DNA of 64,000 bases from Mytilus galloprovincialis (lineage: Eukaryota; Mollusca; Bivalvia; Mytilida; Mytilidae): the NCBI RefSeq assembly GCF_965363235.1, contig NC_134844.1, positions 49,534,872 through 49,598,871 of the forward strand. The letters are read 5' to 3'. Positions 11,301-20,045 of this stretch are shown one piece after another. The stretch's first letter is position 1. The number at the start of each line of letters is the position of its first letter. The translations under genes and the position numbers were made by a program. Under the pieces are notes generated by a model. It did no database searches. It was not told where the DNA came from and was given only the letters and a program-made list of their open reading frames with translations.

Positions 11301-12599
11301 AAGAAGAAATCTATCCACCATATTGCAATAGGTATCCAACGTTATTGCTGTTTATAAAAACTTGCATTATGTTTATAAAGTATATTGCCTTTAACAATAT
11401 AAGCAAACAAAACAGGAGTTGTGGTATGCCTGCCAAGTAGGAAAGTGTCAATAATTAATTAATGACTTTATTTAAGCAACTATAAGTCAACTGTACAGCC
11501 TTCAACAATGAACAATTTGTCAAAGACCATGCTGTTATGTCAGCTTCAAACATGAAAAATGTATCTATGACGGATAAAAAAAGGAAAATCAAATATGACA
11601 GACAGCAACCAATGACACACCAAATAGCAGGCTTCTGTATGCAATAGGATTATAATGTGATGTGGGCACTTCCCTGACTTGTACAGCAGTGTATAGAATT
11701 TATAAAAGACAAAAGTCAACAGCTACCTGTGTAATGTCTAGTGTTTGCACTGAAACTCTTAATTTCAAAAGTAATTTTTGTTTGCTGGGTACTGGTGTCT
11801 GTCTGAACTACATCTACCAAATATTTGCTTTATTCATCAAATTATAGGTGTGCTGCATTTTGGGCTTCTTTTAAAAAGTTATTTTCATCTTCAGTATAAT
11901 ATCCAATGAGACAATCAGGAAATGAAGATCAAACTAAACTCGCATATGAGGTTTTAAGGATATTTTTTGTTGGCTTGCTGTCTAAATGATGTAAACCATT
12001 ATTATACTTCTTGCGATGATCTAACTTTATGCATGAATATGTTCCATATGAGTTCAGTCAATTGATTCACTTCTCATAATCCTGCAATACACAGCAATAC
12101 AAACCAGTATATTGGACTTAGGCAGCAACCATTTGAATTTGAAGGGGGGGGGTATGGTTTTTTTTAGTCAATCTTTTTTCACCTTTTGCGAAAAACAATC
12201 TTTCTTTCATATGAAGTCATGAGGTCTAAGTATTTGCAATGTATGTCACTTAACAACGAAAAAAACAGTATCATATAGTCGGCTAGGACCCAGACAAAAA
12301 ATATAAGTAAGTTAGAAAAAAAGACATGGGAGACATGAACCACTGACAACCATCAAACTGCAGGCTCCTTACATGGGACAGACACTGAAATAACTATTTC
12401 AAGTTGTGTATTTCCAGATTATTACTTTTAAGATTTGCCTTCCCCCCCCCCCCCCCCCCCCCAAGAAAAAAAATCTAGTATTTTTATCAGGAAAGAGACT
12501 TCTAACTAAATTAACTAACTGTTATACATGTATAACTAATTTTGACTATTAAATTACAATAAATAATTACCATGAAACTAGCGAACTTGTCTCCTCCAT
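8356..12599 (-). CDS. P-superfamily-like transposase, predicted three exons (12599-12571, 10888-10740, 10502-8356)
   Basis: The last exon holds a 701-codon frame from an internal ATG at 10461. Upstream exons are inferred: exon 1 starts at an ATG 86 bp inside the right inverted repeat and ends at GTAATT; exon 2 follows TTTTTTAG at 10889 and ends at GTAAAA; exon 3 follows TTCCAG at 10503. All phases agree, giving about 774 aa starting MEETSSLVSWLTENIFQDEN. An RNase H-like catalytic core is suggested by D in GGIMLDEMSIQED (codon 9615-9613), D in SLDGAQYNRDF (9315-9313), the D-x2-H motif MDYSHVMKKIRNN (9189) and E in SDVLENIFSQQRG (8580-8578). The last, followed by GANTNPTY, is typical of the P/THAP9 C-terminal region. 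CAVCRKF is a possible zinc-binding CxxC. No THAP domain is visible. The last intron contains a dispersed element; if that intron is not spliced the N-terminus would be lost. Confidence 0.72.
10509..10720 (-). repeat. Dispersed-element fragment inside predicted transposase intron 2
   Basis: About 10540-10710 read on the minus strand matches the first 170 bp of the element at 34370 (AAAATTGAGAAAGG, then CCCGACCATAGAGC, TTCAATGTAGCGAGAATTCC, CAGCTGGCCCCTAAA). It falls between the predicted donor at 10739 and acceptor at 10503, so it probably sits within an intron. Without splicing it would interrupt the transposase frame. Confidence 0.65.
10889..12570 (-). other. Predicted transposase intron 1, filled with decayed repeats
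   Basis: The minus strand has GTAATT at the start and TTTTTTAG at the end. It contains decayed copies of the short dispersed repeat near 11276-11335, 11407-11660 and 12285-12410, all in the orientation GTGGTATGATTGC. It also holds a run of 22 C near 12441-12462. No coding sequence was recognised. Confidence 0.55.
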
Positions 12600-12684
12600 T
12601 TGTTCTACAATTCTGTTTTATCTGTTAAGATTCTGTTTTTGGCGGATTTGTAGTTAGCCGGGAAATTATTGCGGGAAATTTAAT

Positions 12685-13193
12685 TTCGATAATTTGGGTA
12701 GTTATCGTCAGGTAGGGAGTATTCATCCGAGAAGTTCCGAATAACAAGATGTTACCTCCCCTTTCGTCTGAATCGTTGCGAAACGGCGAGAGTGCCAGCA
12801 ACGTTGCTTTCGCCGGGAAATTTGAATGTTTCGACCTGAATGCAACCGAAGCTGCGTAAGGGTTCCGTTGATCGGGAAATGAAAATATGCATGTGATAGA
12901 AGAATTATTTAGGAAGAAAACGAGTGCATTTGTAAGGTATACAGTAATTTATTAATATTTTTAAATATTTTTTATTCCAAGTAGGTAAGGCAATCCAAGA
13001 TGGCGACTTAGATCCCTTTAGGTTTTTTCAGTATACGGATATGGATAGTAAAGTGCACATTGCTAGAAAACAAAGAAATATCGATGACATCGTCAAATAC
13101 GTTAATAAAGTAATACAAATAGACAGGAAATACTAAAAAAAATATAAAAAACATTGATTAACAAAATTTTAATCTGCTAACCGAGTCCCTGTG
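12685..13193 (-). repeat. Right terminal inverted repeat (509 bp), probable promoter of the transposase gene
   Basis: It is the reverse complement of 4244-4752, ending CCGAGTCCCTGTG. The predicted transposase start at 12599 lies 86 bp inside its inner end, the mirror of the helicase start, which is 30 bp inside the left copy. Confidence 0.85.
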
Positions 13194-13369
13194 GATCCTA
13201 CAGTTCAATAGTCAGACAGTTTAGTGGTATTTCTACTTCATATGTATGTGAGTCGGAAGTCATGTACTGGATTTGAGTACTGTGTATATATGATGAAAGA
13301 ACCGTGGAAACTTATCTAAAAGTAAAAAGATCCCACCTACCAACTGGAGGAAAAGCTGAACATGACTTC

Positions 13370-13655
13370 CTGTATGTGCCTGTCCCAAGTCAGGAGCCTG
13401 TAATTCAGTTGTTGTTTGTTTATGTGTTACATAATTTTTTTTCATTCATTTTTTTTTACATAAATAAAACTGTTAGTTTTCTTGTTTGAATTGTTTTACA
13501 TTGTCTTATCCGGGCCTTTTATAGCTGACTATGCGGTATGGGCTTTGCTCATTGTTAAAGGCTGTACGGTGACCTATAGTTGTTAATGTCTGTGTCATTT
13601 TGGTCTTTTGTGAATAGTTGTCTCATTGGCAATCATACCACATCTTCTTTTTTAT
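13370..13655 (+). repeat. Longest copy of the dispersed short repeat
   Basis: It starts with CCTGTCCCAAGTCAGGAGCC and continues through GGGCCTTTTATAGCTGAC, CTATGCGGTATGGGC and GTCTCATTGGCAATCATACC to a T-rich tail. It joins two modules that elsewhere occur apart (the first in reverse at 22866, 33520 and 34615), so it gives the best view of the full element. Confidence 0.7.
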
Positions 13656-13945
13656 ATTTCCAGTCACTTGTGTGTGTTTTTAGACCTCCATAAGTCAGTT
13701 CTGGTCACACATGACTGCTTTCACTGTATTCACAGAAAAGATATTGAACGCATTTTGATGTAAGCATGGAGTTTAAAACCGAGCAAAGGCAGAATCAGGA
13801 GGGGGAGGGGGTATCTGTAAATTAAGTTAAAAAATATAACCACAGGGATTCAGTTTTGGAAAAGTTAGGTCTGTTTCGTCTCGAAAGCCAGGTAGAATGT
13901 CTTGTGTCTGCATGTGATTAGTCTATATCATATCTGGTTGTATAT

Positions 13946-14038
13946 GTCGGACTATCGAACTGTCGGACTATCGAACTGTCAGACTATTAAACTGTCAGAC
14001 CATTGGACTGTTGGACTATAGAACTGTCGGACTGTCTA
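13946..14038 (+). repeat. 16-bp minisatellite, about 6 units
   Basis: The unit is GTCGGACTATCGAACT with small changes (GTCAGACTATTAAACT, GTTGGACTATAGAACT). There are about 5.8 units. Confidence 0.85.
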
Positions 14039-15008
14039 GCGGACCCCATCTGAACACGATAAAAAACTGTTCAACGTAAAACAAAAATCCTGAAAATCTA
14101 AGCATGAGTAATAAAACCGAATAAATTAAGGAATAAAGAACTAGAATGTACAAGTTATTATTCAGTCGTTCTTGTAAATCATGCATAAAGACCCAGCTGT
14201 CCAACTTTTTGTTGCATATGATTTGAAAAAAAGATTATCCATAGTAACATAAGTAATTTTATTTATTTTATCACATACCATACATATACTGTTGAATTGA
14301 TAGTAAACATGGTATACTGATTTTAAAAAAATATCTGGGGTGACTTTGAACATGTTGAACTGTCCCTGTGTTAATAATTAAATGCAGGTAAAGCTTGAGA
14401 AATTCAGAGTATTGACACTAAACACGGAAAATTAATAATAGGAAGCACTTAGCACGCACATTGAACCAAACACTAGAAAACAAGAAATAAAATGTCAAAA
14501 CAAGAAATCATGTAAAATGAAAAAGCCGAAATATTGCACAAAAAAAACCTTTACCACCCTCAATGACCTGTTTAAAATGTAGGTTGGCCGTTCTAAGGAT
14601 AAGATATTTAATTTGAGACAAGATTCACCTAAATATGGGTGTCAGTCAGCAAACATTAAACAGATCCCAGCTGATGAACATGTTTTGTTAAAAATCACAG
14701 CATAGTGTCTGATGAAAAAAGCATCAGGTCTTTTCAAGTTGGATTATCATCTTTGCCTGCAATTAAAGACTACATTGGAATTTTTATCAGACCCTGGCAG
14801 AATAAACAATTTGTATATAAAGCTTCATATTTCAGAAGGTACTAAGAAGACCTGGTTGCTTCACACCTTGAATTTGCAGATACCTTATGTATCTCTAATA
14901 AGTTGTCCATGCATTTTAATCATGTGTTGTTTACTTATATTTTCAGGTGCAAAGATAACTAAAATATAAAAGTTTGAGGGTTTCCCCAACAACTCATCTA
15001 TCATCAGA

Positions 15009-15437
15009 ATGTCGTACATGTTACAGCATCTTCACAATGGATGGCAAGTGGATCAGGCAATTCTGTCAGAGGAGGACCGAGTTGTTGTTATTAGATTTGG
15101 TCACGATTGGGACCCTACATGTATGGTGATGGACGAAACATTATACAGATGTGCTGAGAAGATGAAAAATTTTGCTGTCTGCTATCTGGTTGACATTACT
15201 CAAGTTCCTGATTTCAACAAGATGTACGAGTTGTACGATCCTTGTACAGTTATGTTCTTTTACAGAAACAAACACATCATGATTGATTTGGGTACAGGTA
15301 ACAACAATAAAATCAACTGGGCCATGGAGGATCCTCAAGAATTCATTGACATTGTTGAAACTTTGTTCCGCGGAGCCAGAAAAGGAAGAGGTCTTGTAGT
15401 GTCACCAAAAGATTATTCTACTAAATATAGATATTGA
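15009..15437 (+). CDS. TXNL4A: TXNL4A / DIM1, U5 snRNP 15 kDa thioredoxin-like splicing protein
   Basis: The complete 142-aa frame has the full length of the family and ends in the conserved KDYSTKYRY. Matching blocks include HLHNGWQVDQAILSEEDR, VVVIRFGHDWDPTCM, VPDFNKMYELYDPCTVMFF, RNKHIMIDLGTGNNNKINWA and ARKGRGLVVSPKDYSTKYRY. The protein is an essential component of the U4/U6.U5 tri-snRNP that keeps the spliceosome inactive until activation; it has a thioredoxin fold without redox activity. The vertebrate gene has several coding exons, here there is one. An acceptor-like TTTTCAG at 14940-14946 suggests a spliced 5' leader, which argues for the working gene, but a well-kept retrocopy cannot be excluded. 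Substitutions such as F for I or M in the C-terminal helix are conservative. Confidence 0.93.
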   Translation: MSYMLQHLHNGWQVDQAILSEEDRVVVIRFGHDWDPTCMVMDETLYRCAEKMKNFAVCYLVDITQVPDFNKMYELYDPCTVMFFYRNKHIMIDLGTGNNNKINWAMEDPQEFIDIVETLFRGARKGRGLVVSPKDYSTKYRY

Positions 15438-15775
15438 TACAGTGTAATTGTTACAAACATGTATGGGTATTGTTATATTAAGTGTATGTTAATGAATGTG
15501 AGAGGAAATGATTTCAGATATCATTGTCATGATTGTATCTCAAACATGTTGTTTTTAAATCTTATTTTTCTGTCAAATATCTCCATCAATATTACGATGT
15601 ACAAAAGATCTCCATTTATTTTTCAAGTATTTGTTAATTAAAAGTGGTGTTTCTTGAGAGTATAGACTTTTTTAACAGTATGAGAAAATTTGGTATATGT
15701 TATTTTGAAATCCTTCTTTTCTTTTATTTTTGTTGCTGAAACAAATTAATCATGTTAATGTTTATTCTTTACAGA

Positions 15776-15996
15776 GGGGGGGGGCAATAGGGGGTCCGTT
15801 AACATGTTAACAACACCTCGATTTTGACAAAAACAGTTCACAAAAAATGCAAAAATGCTGATAACAGTTAACAAAGTGGGTTGAAAACAGTTAACAGCTT
15901 AAATTGATCTCAGATAACAGTTAACAACACCTTGAAAAGGGCCATAACAGGTTAACACAAAAAGGTATTGCCCCCCCCCCCCCCCCCCCCCCCCCC
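15776..15996. repeat. Foldback element with poly-G/poly-C ends and many GTTAAC sites
   Basis: The ends are a G run plus GCAATAG and its inverse TATTG plus a run of 26 C. Between them GTTAACATGTTAACAACACC and several further GTTAACA copies occur. It is probably a MITE of about 220 bp. The long C run may be miscounted in the assembly. The short minus-strand frame with polyglycine is an artefact of it. Confidence 0.6.
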
Positions 15997-16394
15997 TTTA
16001 TAGACAACGATAAAATGGTTAAAATATATGATAAATATAATACATATACTTGATGTACATACAGAGCACCACATATACAGGGTTTCTTCAAGTCTTGCTT
16101 TAATCAAGATATATATACAAATTATACATATATATACAATTCTAAACAAAAGTGACACAGTGCAAAGAAATACCTATCTGTAGTAAACAAAACTTGTGAC
16201 CTAAAGACTTTATATGAAACAAAATTAAAATTTCATGACCAAAGTACAAATGAGTTATTTATTCTTTGTTGAAAATGATATCACAATAAGATCACACAAT
16301 AGTGATCAACATATTACAAAACATTATAATTTTTTCTTGCCTGTTACAATCATTCCAAAGTATGATTGCCACTGACTAGCTGCAGAACCTTAGC

Positions 16395-16845
16395 TCTTAG
16401 GTCCTTTTGTTATTTTTTAGTCAGCAAATATAGTTTACTTTTATAAATTGCAACTTGGATGGAGAGTTGTGTCATTGGCACTCATACCACATCTTCTTAT
16501 ATCTGTTATAAGTTAAAGTATGATCTTCAACACAGAAACTTGGCTCACACTAAATAGCAAATAAATAGCAAGTAACATGTATAAAGGGCTGCAAAATGAA
16601 TAGAGAAAAACATTCAAATGGAGAAATGGAGAAACCAATTGTCTAATTTATATAAAGGCAAGAAACAAGAAACACTTATGAACCACAACAACAAATGACA
16701 ACCACTGAACATCAGGTTCCTGACTTGGGACAGGTGCAAACAAGGGCAGCAGATTTAAATGTTTTAATAGGCACAGAACAAATACCAATTGTGACTTGGA
16801 TGGAAATTTGTCTTATTTGCACTCATACCACATCTTCTTATATCT
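16395..16845. repeat. Two decayed pieces of the short dispersed repeat
   Basis: 16395-16503 ends GAGTTGTGTCATTGGCACTC and ACCACATCTTC. 16640-16760 has the module TTCCTGACTTGGGACAGGTG, and 16790-16845 again ends ACCACATCTTC. The mosaic order suggests deletion or nested insertion. Confidence 0.55.
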
Positions 16846-16968
16846 ATATAAATAGAAAAAAATTTGACAGAGCAAAAATTTTCAGAATGCTGAGCTATAT
16901 TGTCTCTATGCATCTAAAACTGTTAGACGGCTTCATATAGGAGTTAATACTCAATTTTACCTCTCTTT

Positions 16969-17500
16969 ATTATGACCACAAAAAATTTTGCAGTCATATA
17001 ATAGTATAAGGTCCTCGTCCAAAATTAAGACCATTAATTTCCAGACAGTAATTTAAGTATAAGTGAATAGAAATCTATGAAATTTAAACACAAAATTATA
17101 ACCACAAAAAAAAAGTTGGGATTGATTTTGGGATTTATATTCCTAACAGTTAAGGAATTAGGGGCCAAAAAAGGCATTCTTCTAGTTTCCAGACATTAAC
17201 CTGAGGAACGGTGTATGAATTTCTGTGAAATTATACCACAAGTTTCCATACCACAAAGGGATGGTTAGGATTAATATTGACTTCCGGGAATTATGGCGCA
17301 AACGGTTTAGGAATTAGGGTCAAAACAAGGGTTTCCTGGTTAGTGGACAATTGCTTAAAACAATTTAAAAGCAGAGTGAGGAAGGTTATCCAAACACGTT
17401 TAAAGTACAATGTTGTGCATGTTTGGATTACCTCCCTTTCACTGCTTTTAAATATGTATATTATATTTAGCCATGATTATGTACCGTTTTTCTACATTAT
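16969..17500 (+). repeat. Decayed copy of the ACGACCGCA-ended dispersed repeat
   Basis: It opens with TATGACCACAAAAAATTTTG and TGCAGTCATATA, and contains GTTAAGGAATTAGGGGCCAA and TTACCTCCCTTTCACTG. The same blocks in the same order flank the LINE at 46974-49240, where the opening hairpin is better kept. Confidence 0.6.
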
Positions 17501-17904
17501 GTCTTTTATGATGTATTTAAATGGGTAACTATGGTTGCAAACTCAACTGGAAATTTGATTTGAGATTATGACTGTATCTTTCGGGAAAGATTTTTTTTTT
17601 TCGAAAAGGGGAGGGGAGGAGGGGGAAATTTTTTTCTCATTTCAGATTTCAGAAATTAAAAAGAAAATTCTCTTCAGATTATTTTTTTTTTTTAGGTGGT
17701 GTCAATATGCAACAACATAGATGATTTCGCAAAAACAAAAACACAAAATGGGGGGGATCTTTTTTATGGGGGTGGGAGGGTCAATTTCGCAACAGAAAAG
17801 TCTTTTGCACAAAAGCAAAAAATATTGAATATGAATTCAAATCGTATGATGGATTCTAAGTTCTTTGACTACAGACAGTTAGTTATTCTATGTCAGAAAC
17901 CTAA

Positions 17905-18380
17905 TTAAATTAAAACTCTCCTGGAATTCTACCAAACTTGGGCAGAAATTTTTTTTATGATTATTAGATAATAGTATCCAGAAGTAAATTTTGTAAAAAA
18001 AAATCACTTTTTGAAATTTCCATATTTTACTTATAAATGGACTTTTTTTTGCGGGAAACAAATTATAACAATACATTCACTCTGTGGTTAAAGTCTTTAA
18101 AATTTTAATAACTTTCTGAAACTATCCTGGATTTCTACCAAACTTGGACAGAATCTTGTTTATGATCGTAAGATAGTATCCAGAAGTAAATTTTGTAAAA
18201 AAAAAACCCATTTTTTATGTATATTACTTATAATTGGACTTATTTGTTCTTACAGATAACCTATTATTACATTCTCTCTTTGGTTAAAGTTTATAAAATG
18301 TTCATAACTTTCTGAAACTATCCTGGATTTCTACCAAACTTGGACAGAAGCTTGTTTAAGATCATTAGATAGTATAAAGA
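17905..18380 (+). repeat. Tandem repeat of about 205 bp, 2-3 units
   Basis: The block CTACCAAACTTGG followed by AGATAGTATCCAGAAG and AAATTTTGTAAAAAAA begins near 17925, 18135 and 18330. Each unit also has ATAACTTTCTGAAACTATCC. The third unit is cut off where the eroded LINE begins. Confidence 0.65.
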
Positions 18381-18975
18381 AAACCCAGTTTGGGTGTGAC
18401 GAGTGCTTGGTACGCATGAGATTTTATATGTGGGTTTGTTGTTTTTAAATTTCGTTTTAAGAAAACCCAATGATTTGTTACCTGTGGATGTAATGTCATA
18501 TATATATATGTTTGTCCCATTTGAGGTTTGACTGTATTGTGAAACCAAGGTACTTAGCTGATGTTACTGATTCAAGTGAATGACCATTTAAAATGTAGTT
18601 GTGCTGTATAGGTTGTTTCTTTTTGGTGACATCAGAGACATATTTGCACATAAACTGATATAGTGACATATGGTGACATATAGCACAGGACATTTATCTG
18701 GATGGAAAGTCACCAGTCAGTCCCTCTCCCACCTAGATCTATAATTCTTGGAGTTTATCATTCACAGTCACTCTGGGGTCGGATCGATCTGAATATAATG
18801 CTATCATCTGCGAATAGCCTAAGCTTGTTATGGGTCAAGTAGTCTGGAAGGTCATTAATGTAGACAAGAAACAAGACAGGACCCAATACAGTACCTTGCG
18901 GACACCATGCAGAAGTGACGGGGACAGTGGATAATGACTTTCCATCACAGTAAGTGACTTTCTAAACTAAAGAAA
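18380..18975 (-). pseudogene. Eroded LINE reverse transcriptase fragment
   Basis: On the minus strand the pieces CPQGTVLGPVLFLVYINDLP (palm motif B), LFADDSIIF (catalytic ADD motif C), WERDWLVTFHPDKC and SVTSAKYLGFTIQSNLKWD, then NKSLGFL, appear in order. This is the order of a non-LTR retrotransposon reverse transcriptase of the jockey/CR1 kind. The frame changes several times and there are stops, so it is dead. No 3' tail was identified. Confidence 0.8.
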
Positions 18976-19039
18976 GTATATAAGGTCCCTGCTCTGGCCT
19001 GCTCTGCATGTAACTCTATCCAGAAGGGGGGGTCTGAAA

Positions 19040-20045
19040 CCCCATTTTTGTCGAGCCTGCAACTTTTGTTGCAGAAAGCTCGACATAGGTATAGTGATCC
19101 GGCGGCGGCGGCGGTGTTAGCTCACTTCTTAAAAGCTATATATTTTAGAAGGTGGAAGACCTGGATGCTTCATATTTTGTATATAGATGCCTCATGTTAC
19201 GAAGTTTCCGTCAGTCACATGTCCATTGTCCTTGACCTCATTTTCATGGTTCAGTGACTACTTGAAAAAAAAGTTCAGATTTTTTGCTCTCTTACTGTAA
19301 GTAATAGGATAACTATATTTAGTATGTGCGTACCTTGCAAGGTCCTCATGCCCGTCAGACAGTTTTCACTTGACCTCGACCTCATTTCATGGATCAGTGA
19401 ACAAGGTTAAGTTTTGGTGGTCAAGTCCACATCTCAGATACTATAAGCAAAAGGTCTAGTATATTCGGTGTATGGAAGGACAGTAAGGTGTACATGTCCA
19501 ACTGGCAGGTGTCATCTGACCTTGACCTCATTTTCATGGTTCAGTGGTTATAGTTAAGTTTTTGTGTTTTGGTCTGTTTTTCTCATACTTTATGCAATAG
19601 GTTTACTATATTTGTTGTATGGAATCATTGTAAGGTGTACATGTCTAGCGGGCAGATGTCATCTGACCTTGACCTCAGTTTCATGGTTCAGTGGTCAAAG
19701 TTAAGTTTTTGAGTTTTGGTCTTTTTATCTAATACTATATGTCATAGGTCAACTATATTTGGTGTAGGGAAATATTTTATGATCTATATGTCAGTCGAGC
19801 AGGTTTTATTTGACCTTGACCTGGTTTTTATGGTTCATTGCTCAGTGTTAAGTTTTTGTGTTTTGGTCTATTTTCGTAAACTATAAGCAATAGGTCAACT
19901 ATATTTGTTGTATGGAAGCATTGTTAGCTGTACATGTCTGCCTGGCATATGGTTCAACTGACCTTGACCTCATTTTCATGGTTCATGTTAAGTTTATGTG
20001 ACAGTCGTAATAAAGCTTTATATTTAGGAGTATCAACATAATATC
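19040..20045 (+). repeat. Bivalve-type dispersed repeat built of about six 147-bp units with TGACCTTGACCT
   Basis: After a head with the hairpin CGAGC...TTGCAGAAAGCTCG and a GGCGGCGGCGG run come units of about 147 bp. Each contains a version of TTGACCTCATTTTCATGG and GTTAAGTTTTTGTGTTTTGG. Exact TGACCTTGACCT occurs at 19517, 19664, 19811 and 19959. The units differ by substitutions, so the duplication is old. Confidence 0.8.

Larger units (their letters stand above)
4244..13193. mobile_element. 8950-bp DNA transposon with 509-bp inverted repeats, helicase and transposase genes
   Basis: The two ends, 4244-4752 and 12685-13193, are reverse complements of equal length and I saw no mismatch by eye. 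They start CACAGGGACTCGGTTAGCAG. GAT stands immediately outside both ends (4241-4243 and 13194-13196), a possible 3-bp target duplication. Inside are two convergent genes: a PIF1-like helicase with PHD finger (plus strand) and a P-superfamily-like transposase (minus strand). Both frames look intact, so the element may be autonomous and recently mobile. P elements usually make 7-8 bp duplications. A CAC start with a 2-3 bp duplication is more usual in CACTA/EnSpm elements, and 3 bp is also reported for Academ. The superfamily is therefore open. Older dispersed repeats lie in its introns and between its genes. Confidence 0.85.
13194..15008. other. Intergenic stretch and TXNL4A upstream region
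   Basis: Holds the dispersed repeat at 13370-13655 and a 16-bp tandem repeat at 13946-14038. Near 14946 a TTTTCAG acceptor-like site precedes the TXNL4A start, suggesting a spliced 5' untranslated exon somewhere upstream. No other coding exon was recognised; short open frames here look incidental. Confidence 0.5.
15438..16968. other. TXNL4A 3' region and repeats
   Basis: The TXNL4A 3' untranslated region probably begins here; no canonical AATAAA was obvious close by. It holds a foldback element (15776-15996) and decayed dispersed repeat pieces (16395-16503 and 16640-16845). No further gene was recognised. Confidence 0.45.

Noticed and set aside
12441-12462. Long C runs here and at 15971-15996 as signals
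   Set aside because: They are homopolymers of uncertain length, easily miscounted, without further structure at 12441.
4244-13193. Helitron, because of the PIF1-type helicase
   Set aside because: There is no Rep nuclease domain, and the element has long terminal inverted repeats plus a DDE-like transposase, none of which fits Helitrons.
15952-16158. Minus-strand frame with a polyglycine stretch
   Set aside because: It is produced by the C run of the foldback element.
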